A stretch of 64,000 bases of DNA from Bacillus sp. 123MFChir2 (GTDB lineage: Bacteria > Bacillota > Bacilli > Bacillales > Bacillaceae_G), in the NCBI RefSeq assembly GCF_000383235.1, contig NZ_KB910939.1, positions 1-64,000 of the forward strand, read 5' to 3'. Both the position numbers and the translations under genes were made by a program. The notes beneath the pieces are model-generated. The model worked only from the letters and a program-made list of their open reading frames with translations. It did no database searches and had not been told where the DNA came from. Shown piece after piece: positions 16,155 through 24,236 of this stretch (positions within the stretch are counted from its first letter, which is position 1; every line of letters starts with the position of its first letter).

Positions 16155-16307
16155 TTACGGTTGCTGTAAGTAAGTATAAAAATAATCTAAATACACATAT
16201 TCAAGCGGCTTTGCTTGCTTGATTTGCGGTGGTGCAACCGATGGGAAATTCGCTTTAATAACATTATTATCTCCCCCGTAAATCTGTTGGGAAATCAAAG
16301 CCGTCTT
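16155..16307 (-). pseudogene. C-terminal relic of an unidentified gene
   Basis: About 50 codons on the minus strand end at TAA 16155. They read ALISQQIYGGDNNVIKANFP and then SVAPPQIKQAKPLEYVYLDY. The composition is protein-like, but there is no start codon or ribosome site, and the upstream part has been replaced by the Nudix gene end. I do not recognise the parent protein; the tail is compatible with an exported solute-binding type protein. Confidence 0.4.
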
Positions 16308-16311
16308 TCTT

Positions 16312-16776
16312 TTAGTTTGTTACAATATGTTCTACACACTGCGGTAAATGATCTAGCTTTGTTGTTAAAAAAGCAGGTTGCGTATGAAAAAGATGTAACT
16401 CCTCTAGCAAAACCCACTGAAATTCAAACTCTCGACCACCATCTTCTCTTATAAAAGAACCCGTTTTCGGAATAGAGCAATCTTCTAAATGAGTTTCATA
16501 GTAAAAGCCAATTTCATGAAATTCATGATTATCGTATGTAAAAAACTTCTCCACAACCCATATTAATCGTTTTACATTTGCATTCACTTCTAATTCTTCT
16601 TGAAGCTCTCTTTTAAGAGCAGACTCACTACTTTCAAGCATTTGAACTCGTCCGCCAGGTAAACACCAGTAGTCATCTCCCTTCCCGCGATGAAGAAGAA
16701 CCTGTCCATTCTCTATACATACAGCTGCTACGCGATAATTAAAACGTTTCCCATCCTCTGTAAAAACAATATCCAT
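16312..16776 (-). CDS. Nudix hydrolase
   Basis: 154 residues with a complete Nudix box: G42-G43-R then E49 (GGRVQMLESSESALKRELQE continuing ELEV), fitting GX5EX7REUXEEXGU except at the last glycine. It hydrolyses a nucleoside diphosphate linked to another moiety using Mg2+; the substrate is unknown. The beta-strand AAVCIENGQVLLHRGKGDDY precedes the box as usual. GAGGAGG lies before ATG 16776. It is a single gene. Confidence 0.9.
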   Translation of the reverse strand: MDIVFTEDGKRFNYRVAAVCIENGQVLLHRGKGDDYWCLPGGRVQMLESSESALKRELQEELEVNANVKRLIWVVEKFFTYDNHEFHEIGFYYETHLEDCSIPKTGSFIREDGGREFEFQWVLLEELHLFHTQPAFLTTKLDHLPQCVEHIVTN

Positions 16777-16807
16777 CCCGATTCCTCCTCATATCTATCT
16801 GACAAAT

Positions 16808-16848
16808 AAAAACCCGCAAATTCCATTATAAGAAATTTGTGGGTTTTT
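16808..16848. terminator. Bidirectional terminator between Nudix and azoR
   Basis: 15-base arms (16808-16822 and 16834-16848) with one G-U position. An A5 tract on the left and a T7 run on the right allow termination both of azoR (minus) and of plus-strand transcription. Confidence 0.85.
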
Positions 16849-16854
16849 TTCTAA

Positions 16855-17496
16855 TTATTCCGCAAATTTTTTGGCAATTTCTCTCGCTTGTTCAATTGCT
16901 TTTTCTTTAATACGCTCTGCTTCATTCGGCATTTGATTCATACCTTCTACAAAAACAGATTGCACATCTGTAATTCCAACAAAGCTCATAATGGCCCGCA
17001 GATAGCGATCTCCAAATTCCATTTCTTTTGCTGGTCCTTCTGAGTATATACCACCGCGTGCTTGAATATGAACGGTCTTTTTACCAGATAACAAACCAAC
17101 AGGACCTTCTGCTGTATACTTGAATGTTTTTCCTGCAATACAAATTGTATCAATATATGCTTTCATAAGCGGTGGAAAACTAAAATTCCACATCGGTGTT
17201 ACAAATACGTATTTATCCGCTTCTACAAATTGATCTGTTAATTTATTAATTGCAGCGACCTTACTTTGCTCTTCTGCAGAAAGATTTTCAAACGCTGTCC
17301 CTTGTTGTAGTTTTCCCCACCCACTAAATACATCCGCATCAATATACGGAATATTAGTTTTATATAAGTCAAGTTCAATAATTTCATCATTTGGAGCCCC
17401 GCTACGATATGCTTCTAAAAAAGCTTGTCCAACTGAAAGTCCATATGATTGATCTGGTGTTTTTGGATTTACAGTAATGTATAAAACTTTACTCAA
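16855..17496 (-). CDS. azoR: FMN-dependent NADH-azoreductase
   Basis: 213 residues, flavodoxin-like fold. It uses NADH and FMN to reduce quinones and azo bonds in the cytoplasm. Diagnostic segments are [19 protein letters not shown] (FMN phosphate site), the FMN-ring loop [18 protein letters not shown] and IQARGGIYS. The length matches AzoR proteins, of which B. cereus group genomes carry several paralogues. GAAAGGAAAG lies before ATG 17496. It is a single gene ended by the hairpin at 16808. Confidence 0.93.
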   Translation of the reverse strand: MSKVLYITVNPKTPDQSYGLSVGQAFLEAYRSGAPNDEIIELDLYKTNIPYIDADVFSGWGKLQQGTAFENLSAEEQSKVAAINKLTDQFVEADKYVFVTPMWNFSFPPLMKAYIDTICIAGKTFKYTAEGPVGLLSGKKTVHIQARGGIYSEGPAKEMEFGDRYLRAIMSFVGITDVQSVFVEGMNQMPNEAERIKEKAIEQAREIAKKFAE

Positions 17497-17596
17497 TTGC
17501 TATCTTTCCTTTCGTAATATAAATTCACCCCTCCTTATATTGCCTTTTATATTAATTTTTATTAAAAATTTCATATCGTTTTGCTGCTTACATCAT

Positions 17597-18067
17597 TTAT
17601 ATATACTTTACAAATAACACTCGGCTTCCACCTTTTCCATCATAATTTGTATGTACAGACACTCCCTCTATTTCATCATCTCCTCTTTCAATTTCAAATC
17701 CTATTTCACGATGAAATTGAATAGATTTTTTGTTAACCGGAGATGTTATTGCTTTTACAACGTGACGACCGTTGGAACAAACTGCATCAAAAAAGAAAGA
17801 ATACAATGCTGATGCAATCCCTTGTCTTCTAAATTTCGGATTCACACCGATAAAATGAACATACGCTTCATCTTCAAAAGTTTGTGAAAAAAATCCACAT
17901 ATAAACCCTGCAATTTCATTGTCTTTTTCAATAATAAAACTAGTTTCTTGAAAATGAATAAAAAAAAGTTTTGGCAGCATATCTGCCATCTGTCTCCCGC
18001 CCCACCAGTCATTCATAACAGAATGAATTGTCATATAATCCTCAGGTCTAATTTTTCTAACGTACAT
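17597..18067 (-). CDS. GNAT family N-acetyltransferase
   Basis: 156 residues. It has YVRKIRPEDYMTIHSVMNDW at the start, the acetyl-CoA loop VNPKFRRQGIASALY (R-R-Q-G-I-A) and a C-terminal KSIQFHREIGF motif. The WWGGRQM segment is typical of a Bacillus GNAT subgroup that precedes a substrate loop. The substrate is unknown. AAGGAGAGGG lies about 8-14 bases before ATG 18067. It is a single gene between azoR and the truncated Nudix gene. Confidence 0.85.
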   Translation of the reverse strand: MYVRKIRPEDYMTIHSVMNDWWGGRQMADMLPKLFFIHFQETSFIIEKDNEIAGFICGFFSQTFEDEAYVHFIGVNPKFRRQGIASALYSFFFDAVCSNGRHVVKAITSPVNKKSIQFHREIGFEIERGDDEIEGVSVHTNYDGKGGSRVLFVKYI

Positions 18068-18194
18068 ATGTCATACCCTCTCCTTTTCCATTAATGTTTA
18101 TATATAAATACAGTTGACTTTTTAACTTCCAAATTCATTTTTGCAGATTCATATGAGATAATTGGATTAAAACAAATGAAATTAGGTGAAAAAT

Positions 18195-18358
18195 ATGTGC
18201 AAAAAGCCTACTTTTGGCGAGAAAAAGCAGCATATAGAATACACCATACGTCCAAGTTCTTATGCAATCATTTTTAATCAAGATATTAGTAAAATAGCCA
18301 TTATCCAAAAAGGAGTAAGATATTTTTTACCTGGCGGCGGTATAGAAAATAATGAAAC
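18195..18358 (+). pseudogene. Nudix hydrolase truncated by IS insertion
   Basis: 54 codons from ATG 18195 (TAGGTGA upstream) read MCKKPTFGEKKQHIEYTIRP, then SYAIIFNQDISKIAIIQKG and YFLPGGGIENNET. This is a normal Nudix N terminus that stops just inside the Nudix box. The IS element begins at 18359, and the frame runs 12 codons into it before a stop. The catalytic RExxEE part is gone and is not found on the other side of the element. Confidence 0.85.
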
Positions 18359-19499
18359 CACGTCTGTTGATTATCTAAATTCTACCAAAAAATGAATACA
18401 AAAAGAGAGATTCCTCTTGTACAATGTAAGTTACCATACCAACATTGACGAAACGAGGAATCTCTCATGAACAAGAATACCACGTCCCACACATTGATTC
18501 AAAACTTTCTTTCAGAAGCAGAGCTCCAGGCGATTTTAACGGAGTTCAACCACACCGAGACAGCCCGAAAACGCACGGTTTCTACTGTTATTTCTTATTT
18601 AATTAGTGCTGCGACAAATGAATGGAAAAGCTTGCGTCACGCAGCTGATGTTGGTCCGAGTGTTGGACTCATTTCCGTCGATCATTCATCATTGTCAAAG
18701 CACATGAAAGCGCTAGATTACGCCATTATGAAGCGTATCTTCGAAGTCATTGTTGGCAAGTTGAATCGTGCTACACGTCGAACACTAAAGATGCCGAGAA
18801 CGCTTCTTTCAATTGATTCGACGACTATTACTGTCGGTAAAACACGCTTACCATGGGCCGTTTATCACGACGAACGTTCGGGCATAAAACTGCATGTCAG
18901 CTTCACAAACGAAACAGTGATGCCTCTTCAAATCGTTGAAACAACAGGGCTCAAACATGACGGTCCCATTGGCGTAAGGCTTGAGGATAAACGCTTTATC
19001 CTCGTTTGTGATCGTGCGTATTTTTCAATAGATAAAGTGGACCGCTACGTGACTGAAAAAGAAAAGCAACATTTTGTTATCCGATTAAAAGACAATGTTC
19101 AACTGAATCGCAAGAAATCACTAAAAGGCACATGTCCCACGGATTCAAACGTGACAGCTGAAGAAATCGCCGCTATGTACAAATCGCGTTGGTCCATAGA
19201 GTCCTTTTTCCGCTGGATTAAGCAGAATTTGAACGTTCCCGTGTTATTTGGCACGACGAAAAATGCGGTGTTCAATCAGTTGTTCGCAGCTATGATTGCC
19301 TACGTTTTACTAAAGTTTTTACATGTACAAGGAAATAAGAAAAACCCTCAAAAATCCCTATCATTCACAGGGTTTACACGCCTGTTTCTTTGTGACGTCC
19401 TGCCATTCGAGTGGAGGATTAGCATAAAAGAAACATTGAAATTTTATTGGTGTTTGAATCAATTGGAGATTGTATAATTTTGGTTAATCAACACGCGTG
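18359..19499 (+). mobile_element. IS4-family insertion sequence
   Basis: Terminal inverted repeats can be matched: CACGTCTGTTGATTATC inward from 18359 and, on the other strand, CACGCGTGTTGATTAAC inward from 19499. The element is about 1141 bases and carries one transposase gene. The left flank is the 5' part of a Nudix gene and the right flank the 5' part of an alcohol dehydrogenase gene in opposite orientation. No target duplication is seen (the bases outside both ends differ), as expected if a deletion started from one end of the element. Confidence 0.8.
18467..19477 (+). CDS. IS4-family transposase, probably internally deleted
   Basis: 336 residues. DDE residues are present: D117 (LLSIDSTTITVGKTRLPWA), D182 (LVCDRAYFS) and E245 in the Y-(2)-R-(3)-E-(6)-K motif (Y238, R241, E245, K252). 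Close relatives as I remember them have about 40 more residues between the second Asp and the Glu, carrying several beta strands. Here DSNVT runs directly into AEEIAAMY, as if one of two NVTA repeats and the DNA between them were lost. Activity is therefore doubtful. The ATG follows a GAGGAATCTCTC stretch. Confidence 0.85.
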   Translation: MNKNTTSHTLIQNFLSEAELQAILTEFNHTETARKRTVSTVISYLISAATNEWKSLRHAADVGPSVGLISVDHSSLSKHMKALDYAIMKRIFEVIVGKLNRATRRTLKMPRTLLSIDSTTITVGKTRLPWAVYHDERSGIKLHVSFTNETVMPLQIVETTGLKHDGPIGVRLEDKRFILVCDRAYFSIDKVDRYVTEKEKQHFVIRLKDNVQLNRKKSLKGTCPTDSNVTAEEIAAMYKSRWSIESFFRWIKQNLNVPVLFGTTKNAVFNQLFAAMIAYVLLKFLHVQGNKKNPQKSLSFTGFTRLFLCDVLPFEWRISIKETLKFYWCLNQLEIV

Positions 19500-19610
19500 A
19501 GCACCTGCAATAGTTCTAATTAACAATTCATCTTCTTGCGATCTACCAACCTCTTCTTTTTTCCATTCAAAATGCTTTTTCCCGCATAGAACGAGCGAAT
19601 GTTGTTCCAT
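19497..19610 (-). pseudogene. Zinc-type alcohol dehydrogenase, 5' fragment cut by IS
   Basis: From ATG 19610 (GGGAGATAG upstream) the minus strand reads MEQHSLVLCGKKHFEWKKEE and SQEDELLIRTIAGA, the usual N terminus of a Bacillus MDR-family alcohol dehydrogenase. The next codons belong to the IS end and stop at 19488. About 300 residues are missing. Confidence 0.75.
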
Positions 19611-19883
19611 CTATCTCCCACCCTTTAATAACTCTGGCTCTCTACAATTAATCTCTTTTTCGGTTAAAAATTTCATCAAATTTATCTACTTTTTACTTTC
19701 TATTAACAGCATTCTTTTTTAATAAGTGCATACCATTTCGCATATGATACAGCTCGTATTCTCTTTGAAATCTACAGCAAATGAGGCTTCACCCGCTTAA
19801 CTTACATTATATTACTATTTACCCATTTATTTCAATTTAAAAAATTGATACTTCTTTTATGAAATTATATCTACATTCCGAAC
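19611..19883. other. Spacer upstream of the ADH fragment
   Basis: AT-rich. One short minus-strand stretch ending at 19703 reads RAVSYAKWYALIKKECC, which could be the end of another lost gene, but I cannot identify it. The ADH promoter should lie here. Confidence 0.3.
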
Positions 19884-19921
19884 ACAAAAAAATGACCACA
19901 CCTCTCACAATGTAGTCATTT
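19884..19921 (-). terminator. Terminator of the DMT transporter gene
   Basis: On the minus strand AAATGAC (19915-19921) and GTCATTT (19890-19896) close a hairpin followed by a T7 run, just 5 bases past the stop at 19927. Confidence 0.75.
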
Positions 19922-19926
19922 CCAAA

Positions 19927-20838
19927 CTAACTTACCTTCTTTAAATTAAATGCTGGCTTCTTCACTGTTCCTTTTTTCACAACATATAACCCAGCGAAAA
20001 TTACAAATCCACCGAACAACTGCATAATATTTACTTGTTCCCCTATCGTTACCGCCGCAAATATGACAGCAAATAACGGTACAAGATACATATAAACCAT
20101 TACTTTAGTTGAACCCATTTTACTAATTCCAACGTACCACATTCCAAGTCCAAAAATTGTGGCAAAAACAATAGAGTAACCTAATGATCCCCAGCTTAAC
20201 ATGTCAGTTGTCCATGTTAACGAGTCAACATTTATAAAGCAGTATATAACAAGCGGTACGATTCCTAACAAAGTCGACCAAGCAGTTACTCGCATCGCGG
20301 AATATTTCGTAATAAGCGGCTGCGCTAGAATTGGATACCAACCCCACGCAATTGACGCAACCAATCCAATTATATTTCCAAACCATGCGTATTCATATGT
20401 AGACTGATTTGTATTTCCTGTTAATAATACAAGTGCCGCTCCGCCAAATGATAGTAATGATCCGATTTGTATTTTTAGAGAAAAGCGTTCTTGTTTGTGT
20501 AATACCGCTAAAATCCCCGTAAAGATTGGGGACATTGCAATCAATAATGAAGCATTCGTCGCAGATGTATACTTTACGGAAAGCATAAACAGTGTTTGAT
20601 ATAAAGTAGTCCCCACAATACCTACCGCCAAAAGTCTAGGCCAGTCTTTTTTCTCGATACGTAATGAGCGTTCCATTTTAAAAGTTATAAGCAATAAAAC
20701 CGGAGATGCCACTAAAAAACGCATACTATTAAATTGAACGGACGACATATATGCCACCCCATATTTTCCTATCGTATAATTCGCTCCCCATACTAACGCA
20801 ACTAACATTAGGAGTACTTCCATTTGTCTTTGTTTCAT
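19927..20838 (-). CDS. EamA/DMT-family transporter
   Basis: 303 residues with about ten membrane helices in two EamA repeats. Repeat 1 starts at VALVWGANYTIGKYG and contains TLYQTLFMLSVKYTSATNAS; repeat 2 contains VASIAWGWYPILAQPL and GMWYVGISKMGSTKVMVYMY. Such proteins export amino acids or other metabolites. The start is the ATG 8 bases after AAGGAG (20838), not the earlier one. It is divergent from a MocR-type regulator with a shared 126-base control region, which suggests the regulator controls it. Confidence 0.85.
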   Translation of the reverse strand: MKQRQMEVLLMLVALVWGANYTIGKYGVAYMSSVQFNSMRFLVASPVLLLITFKMERSLRIEKKDWPRLLAVGIVGTTLYQTLFMLSVKYTSATNASLLIAMSPIFTGILAVLHKQERFSLKIQIGSLLSFGGAALVLLTGNTNQSTYEYAWFGNIIGLVASIAWGWYPILAQPLITKYSAMRVTAWSTLLGIVPLVIYCFINVDSLTWTTDMLSWGSLGYSIVFATIFGLGMWYVGISKMGSTKVMVYMYLVPLFAVIFAAVTIGEQVNIMQLFGGFVIFAGLYVVKKGTVKKPAFNLKKVS

Positions 20839-20878
20839 CAATACCTCTCCTTCCATCATTTAGCATAGTAAAATTGGC

Positions 20879-20932
20879 CCAATGTAACACCATCCAATTG
20901 GCTGTTTTTTTACCCAACCAATTTGCTATAAT
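20879..20932. promoter_or_regulatory. Divergent promoter region with repeated CCAAT motifs
   Basis: A TATAAT box at 20927-20932 fits the mocR promoter. Three CCAAT motifs (20879-20883, 20894-20898, 20918-20922) lie just upstream, the middle one inside the palindrome CCAATTGG. Repeated direct motifs near their own promoter are usual for MocR regulators, so these are candidate binding sites; this is inference. Confidence 0.45.
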
Positions 20933-20964
20933 GGTGAGAATGAGTGAACAAGGAGACGTTACGA

Positions 20965-22410
20965 ATGAAATGGACATTAGATACTGATAGTAAAATCCCA
21001 ATCTATCAACAAGTTGTTGATTATATTGAAAGACGTATTATGTATGGAGAGCTTCCACCTGGAAGTTTTCTTCCATCAGAACGCAAGCTAGCAGAGCAGC
21101 TTCATGTAAATCGAAGTACAATTACAACAGCCTATAATGAACTACGTGCAATGGGAATTGTTGAAAGTACAACCGGAAAAGGAACACGTGTAAGTACACA
21201 TATGTGGGGTGTATCTCCAAAGTTCACACCAAATTGGAGAGGGTTTGTAGAGGGGGGAACATTTTTACCTAACTTACCGCTCCTTCGCTACATTCGTGAG
21301 CAAGTGCAGCAAAATGATAATATCATTGATTTTGCAAACGGGGAACTCGGATGCGATTTGTTCCCGCATCAACACTTGCAAGCAATTTTGCATGAACAAC
21401 CGTTAACACAATCGTTAAGTTATGATCATCCACAAGGCTATCTTCCTTTACGACAAGCTGTATCTATATATATGAAAGAGCACTTACAAATTGATGCAAC
21501 TGAACAGTCGATTATGATTACTTCCGGCGCCCAACAAGCACTGCATCTTATTGTCCAATGTTTATTAAACCCAGGTGATGCGGTAGCATTTGAAAGTCCA
21601 TCGCATTGTTATTCCTTACCTCTTTTCCAATCGGCAGGTATTCGAATTTTCCCATTACCGGTTGATGAGCATGGGATTCACCCAGATGATGTATATGAGC
21701 TGCACAGAAAGCATCGGATTAAAATGATTTTCTTAAATCCAAATTACCAAAATCCAACCGGAACGCTTCTACATCCAAAAAGAAGAGAAGCTCTATTATC
21801 TTTATGTGCAGATTTACGTATTGCGATTGTTGAAGATGATCCATCTAGTTTATTAACATTAGAAAAGAAAGAACAAACATGTGCAACCTTAAAATCAATT
21901 GATACCAATGGAACGGTCATTTATGTTCATTCTTTATCCAAAATGATAGCACCAGGATTACGAATTGGCTGGCTCGTTGCTCCTCAATCCGTTGTTGAAC
22001 GCTTATCAGATGCACGACATCAAATGGAATTAGGCTTAAGTATTTTCCCGCAATGGCTTATGCAGCAATTTTTTGAAACCGTTCCGTTTGAAACACATTT
22101 ACAGCAACTACGCTCAAAGTTAGTACAAAAAAGAAATGTTTTAGTAGATGCACTGCAACACTCACTTCACGAAGAACTCTCATTCTCTATACCAAGAGGA
22201 GGAATTTATATATGGGGAAAATTACATCAACCTATCAATGAAAAACAGTTAATTATACAAAGTTTAAAACAACAAGTTTCTTTTATGCCCGGCAGTATTT
22301 TCGGTGCAAAAGATGGTTATATTCGTCTATCTTATGGAAAAGTAGATATAAACCTCATTGATGAAGGGGTCTCTCGTCTGCAACAGGCGATTCATTTGTC
22401 TCGTATATAA
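20965..22410 (+). CDS. MocR-family regulator (GntR HTH + class I aminotransferase domain)
   Basis: 481 residues. The N-terminal GntR winged helix (IPIYQQVVDYIERRI, SERKLAEQLHVNRSTITTAY) is joined to a PLP-binding aminotransferase fold with ANGELGCD, NPNYQNPTG and the Schiff-base lysine in VHSLSKMIAPGLRIGWL. MocR proteins sense PLP or amino-acid-type effectors. The start is ATG 20965, 9 bases after AAGGAG; the GTG at 20944 has no site. It is divergent from the DMT exporter, the probable target. A terminator follows. Confidence 0.9.
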   Translation: MKWTLDTDSKIPIYQQVVDYIERRIMYGELPPGSFLPSERKLAEQLHVNRSTITTAYNELRAMGIVESTTGKGTRVSTHMWGVSPKFTPNWRGFVEGGTFLPNLPLLRYIREQVQQNDNIIDFANGELGCDLFPHQHLQAILHEQPLTQSLSYDHPQGYLPLRQAVSIYMKEHLQIDATEQSIMITSGAQQALHLIVQCLLNPGDAVAFESPSHCYSLPLFQSAGIRIFPLPVDEHGIHPDDVYELHRKHRIKMIFLNPNYQNPTGTLLHPKRREALLSLCADLRIAIVEDDPSSLLTLEKKEQTCATLKSIDTNGTVIYVHSLSKMIAPGLRIGWLVAPQSVVERLSDARHQMELGLSIFPQWLMQQFFETVPFETHLQQLRSKLVQKRNVLVDALQHSLHEELSFSIPRGGIYIWGKLHQPINEKQLIIQSLKQQVSFMPGSIFGAKDGYIRLSYGKVDINLIDEGVSRLQQAIHLSRI

Positions 22411-22455
22411 AAGGTTAATCTATCTCCTTTTTAAAATAAAATAGTTATTCAAAAG

Positions 22456-22489
22456 GATGGTATGAATTGTAATTTCACACCATCTTTTT
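22456..22489 (+). terminator. Terminator of the mocR gene
   Basis: 11-base arms (22456-22466 and 22474-22484, one mismatch) followed by TTTTTAT. Confidence 0.8.
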
Positions 22490-22571
22490 ATTTGTATGCT
22501 ATATAATTAAAGAAAGAAATACCGGAATATTCTTTCATAAAAAAGAGCTGTATGCAGGAGGAGTTAATCAA

Positions 22572-22700
22572 ATGTTAGGGTTACCCCATGGTGAAGTTTT
22601 TTTAGTTCCTTGGACTGAGGAATGGGAAGTCGAATTTTTAAAAGAGAAACAATTAAAAAGGGAGGCTATATGTAATCTTCATTACCTTAATTCCTGCTAA
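22572..22700 (+). pseudogene. Truncated grpB-like gene
   Basis: GGAGGAG and ATG 22572 open a frame reading MLGLPHGEVFLVPWTEEWEV then EFLKEKQL, the N terminus of a GrpB-family protein different from the one at 5350. It loses the family sequence after about 32 residues and stops at 22700, overlapping the end of the converging VOC gene. The GS-x-D active-site region is absent. Confidence 0.6.
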
Positions 22701-23500
22701 AATATGTACATACCATCCCATATATGACTTACCCTCATATTTTCTTCATTTCCTTCAAATTCTACCGCAAATGGTACCTCTCCGTTTTTCGTTAATTGAT
22801 TTTGAACGATTCCATTCCCTAGCGGTTCGCAAAATTGAATTGTTATTTTTCCTAGAGAAAAACTTTGAGTTATTGCATTCCAGTTCTTATTTGTTTTCGG
22901 TGGACTCATTTCAATTTGCAGTAAATCTTTCCAGCGCTTGCTTATTTCATTTACATTTGCAACAGCGTAGAACACTGATTTCATTTCAATTATTTGATTG
23001 TTATGAAGCGGTATTACTCCTTTTTTCTGTAAATCATCCCTTCTTTTTTCATCCGATTCACTCCACTCAATGAAAAACGGAAATCTAGGACCTGCTTCTT
23101 CTTGTTCAATAAACAGCATTTTCCATTTCAAGAGTGTGCCGTCATCCCTCATCCGTGTCCCTTCCAATGGACCATTTATGTGAAATCCCTGTTCTATCAA
23201 TCTCTCAGCAAGCACTTCCATATGTTCTGTGCGTAGCGCAATTTGAAGCATTCCTTCTCCTATATGCAACTTTTGAACAACTTGTTGAATAAGTGGATTA
23301 TCCGATTGGTTTGCAATTTCTTGATTTTGCACCGCCAAAAACTCAATATACGCTAAATCGAAATAACATAAACTATTATGTGTCCCCCAGTTCGTATGTT
23401 CTCCTCCTTGTACTACATGAAATCCGTGTATTTTCATTTGATTAATTACCTCAGCTGGAGAGCATGAAACGACATGAACCAGATGATCAAACTGTAACAT
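22697..23500 (-). CDS. VOC-family (glyoxalase-like) protein
   Basis: 267 residues with two tandem VOC-type halves. The first begins LQFDHLVHVV and contains GGEHTNWGTHNSLCYFDLAY and EFLAVQN; the second contains FYAVANVNEISKRWKDLLQI. This is the layout of the glyoxalase_3-like group, whose substrates are not known. The HTNWGTHN segment carries the likely first metal ligand. GGTGAGGAG directly precedes ATG 23500. It is a single gene whose end overlaps the truncated grpB. Confidence 0.8.
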   Translation of the reverse strand: MLQFDHLVHVVSCSPAEVINQMKIHGFHVVQGGEHTNWGTHNSLCYFDLAYIEFLAVQNQEIANQSDNPLIQQVVQKLHIGEGMLQIALRTEHMEVLAERLIEQGFHINGPLEGTRMRDDGTLLKWKMLFIEQEEAGPRFPFFIEWSESDEKRRDDLQKKGVIPLHNNQIIEMKSVFYAVANVNEISKRWKDLLQIEMSPPKTNKNWNAITQSFSLGKITIQFCEPLGNGIVQNQLTKNGEVPFAVEFEGNEENMRVSHIWDGMYIF

Positions 23501-23861
23501 CTCCTCACCACCCTTACTTTTATCCTTTTAGTGTATTACTTTTCAATTGTTCCTTTCAATTTAAATTTTCTGAAAACTAACCAATTCATGCTTATCATAT
23601 TGAAAAAAGTGAATTAGAGGACTAAAAGATAATTCAGGTTTAACACGATACTTCTTGAAATTAAGATAATCATTTTAAATAGATTTGTCGAAAATTATTA
23701 TTCTGAATTCTCTATTAACTTAAAGGGATTTTTGAAGCGCGATGCGAAACCATTGTATAACCTTTTTTTATCAAAGGATTGCTTTATACATATTCTTTAG
23801 GAACGGGACGAATTTTGAAAGCGCTTTTCTAAAATAGCTATTTTTTCCCACAAAAAAATCC
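23501..23861. other. Gene-free spacer before the lysP promoter
   Basis: AT-rich. I see no coding frame, repeat or RNA signature here. The promoter of the VOC gene should be near 23520-23560. Confidence 0.5.
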
Positions 23862-23890
23862 TTGCACTATTTTCAGAAAATCATTACAAT
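23862..23890 (+). promoter_or_regulatory. Sigma-A promoter of the lysine riboswitch/lysP unit
   Basis: -35 TTGCAC (23862-23867), 17-base spacer, -10 TACAAT (23885-23890). Transcription would start near 23897, about 35 bases before the L-box core. Confidence 0.75.
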
Positions 23891-23919
23891 TGCCATATAT
23901 TAAAAATCATAGTAATAGA

Positions 23920-24190
23920 AAAATCCTCATCAATCCGATGAGGTAGAGGTTGCGACTTTTATTAGTAATCTAGACGAGACGCGGAGAACGTCAATAACTC
24001 TAGCTGAAAGGAAAAGTTGCCGAAGTTTATACTTCTTCTCTGGGAGTATATGCTGGGGCTGTTTTCGAATAGGAACAGAACTGTCACGTTTACAAAATTA
24101 CCGTGTAAACGTGGGGCGCTATCTTAACGGAAGGTATGATGGGGTGGCTATTTTTGAATTGCTCCGCTAAAGTCCTTTGGCGGTTTTTTT
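23920..24190 (+). promoter_or_regulatory. Lysine riboswitch (L-box) with terminator
   Basis: Conserved L-box blocks appear in order: GTAGAGGTTGCGA (23943-23955), AGTAA (23964-23968), CTGAAAGG (24004-24011), GTTGCCGAAG (24016-24025), CTGGG, GCTG, ACTGTCAC and GGGGCGCTATCTT (24113-24125). The last can close P1 with GGTAGAG. A terminator follows with arms 24164-24172 and 24175-24183 and a T7 run. High lysine should end transcription before lysP. This agrees with the gene behind it. Confidence 0.93.
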
Positions 24191-24236
24191 AATTCCCCCC
24201 GCTCCTTCCTATCTTACAAGAAAAGGAGTGTTGAAC

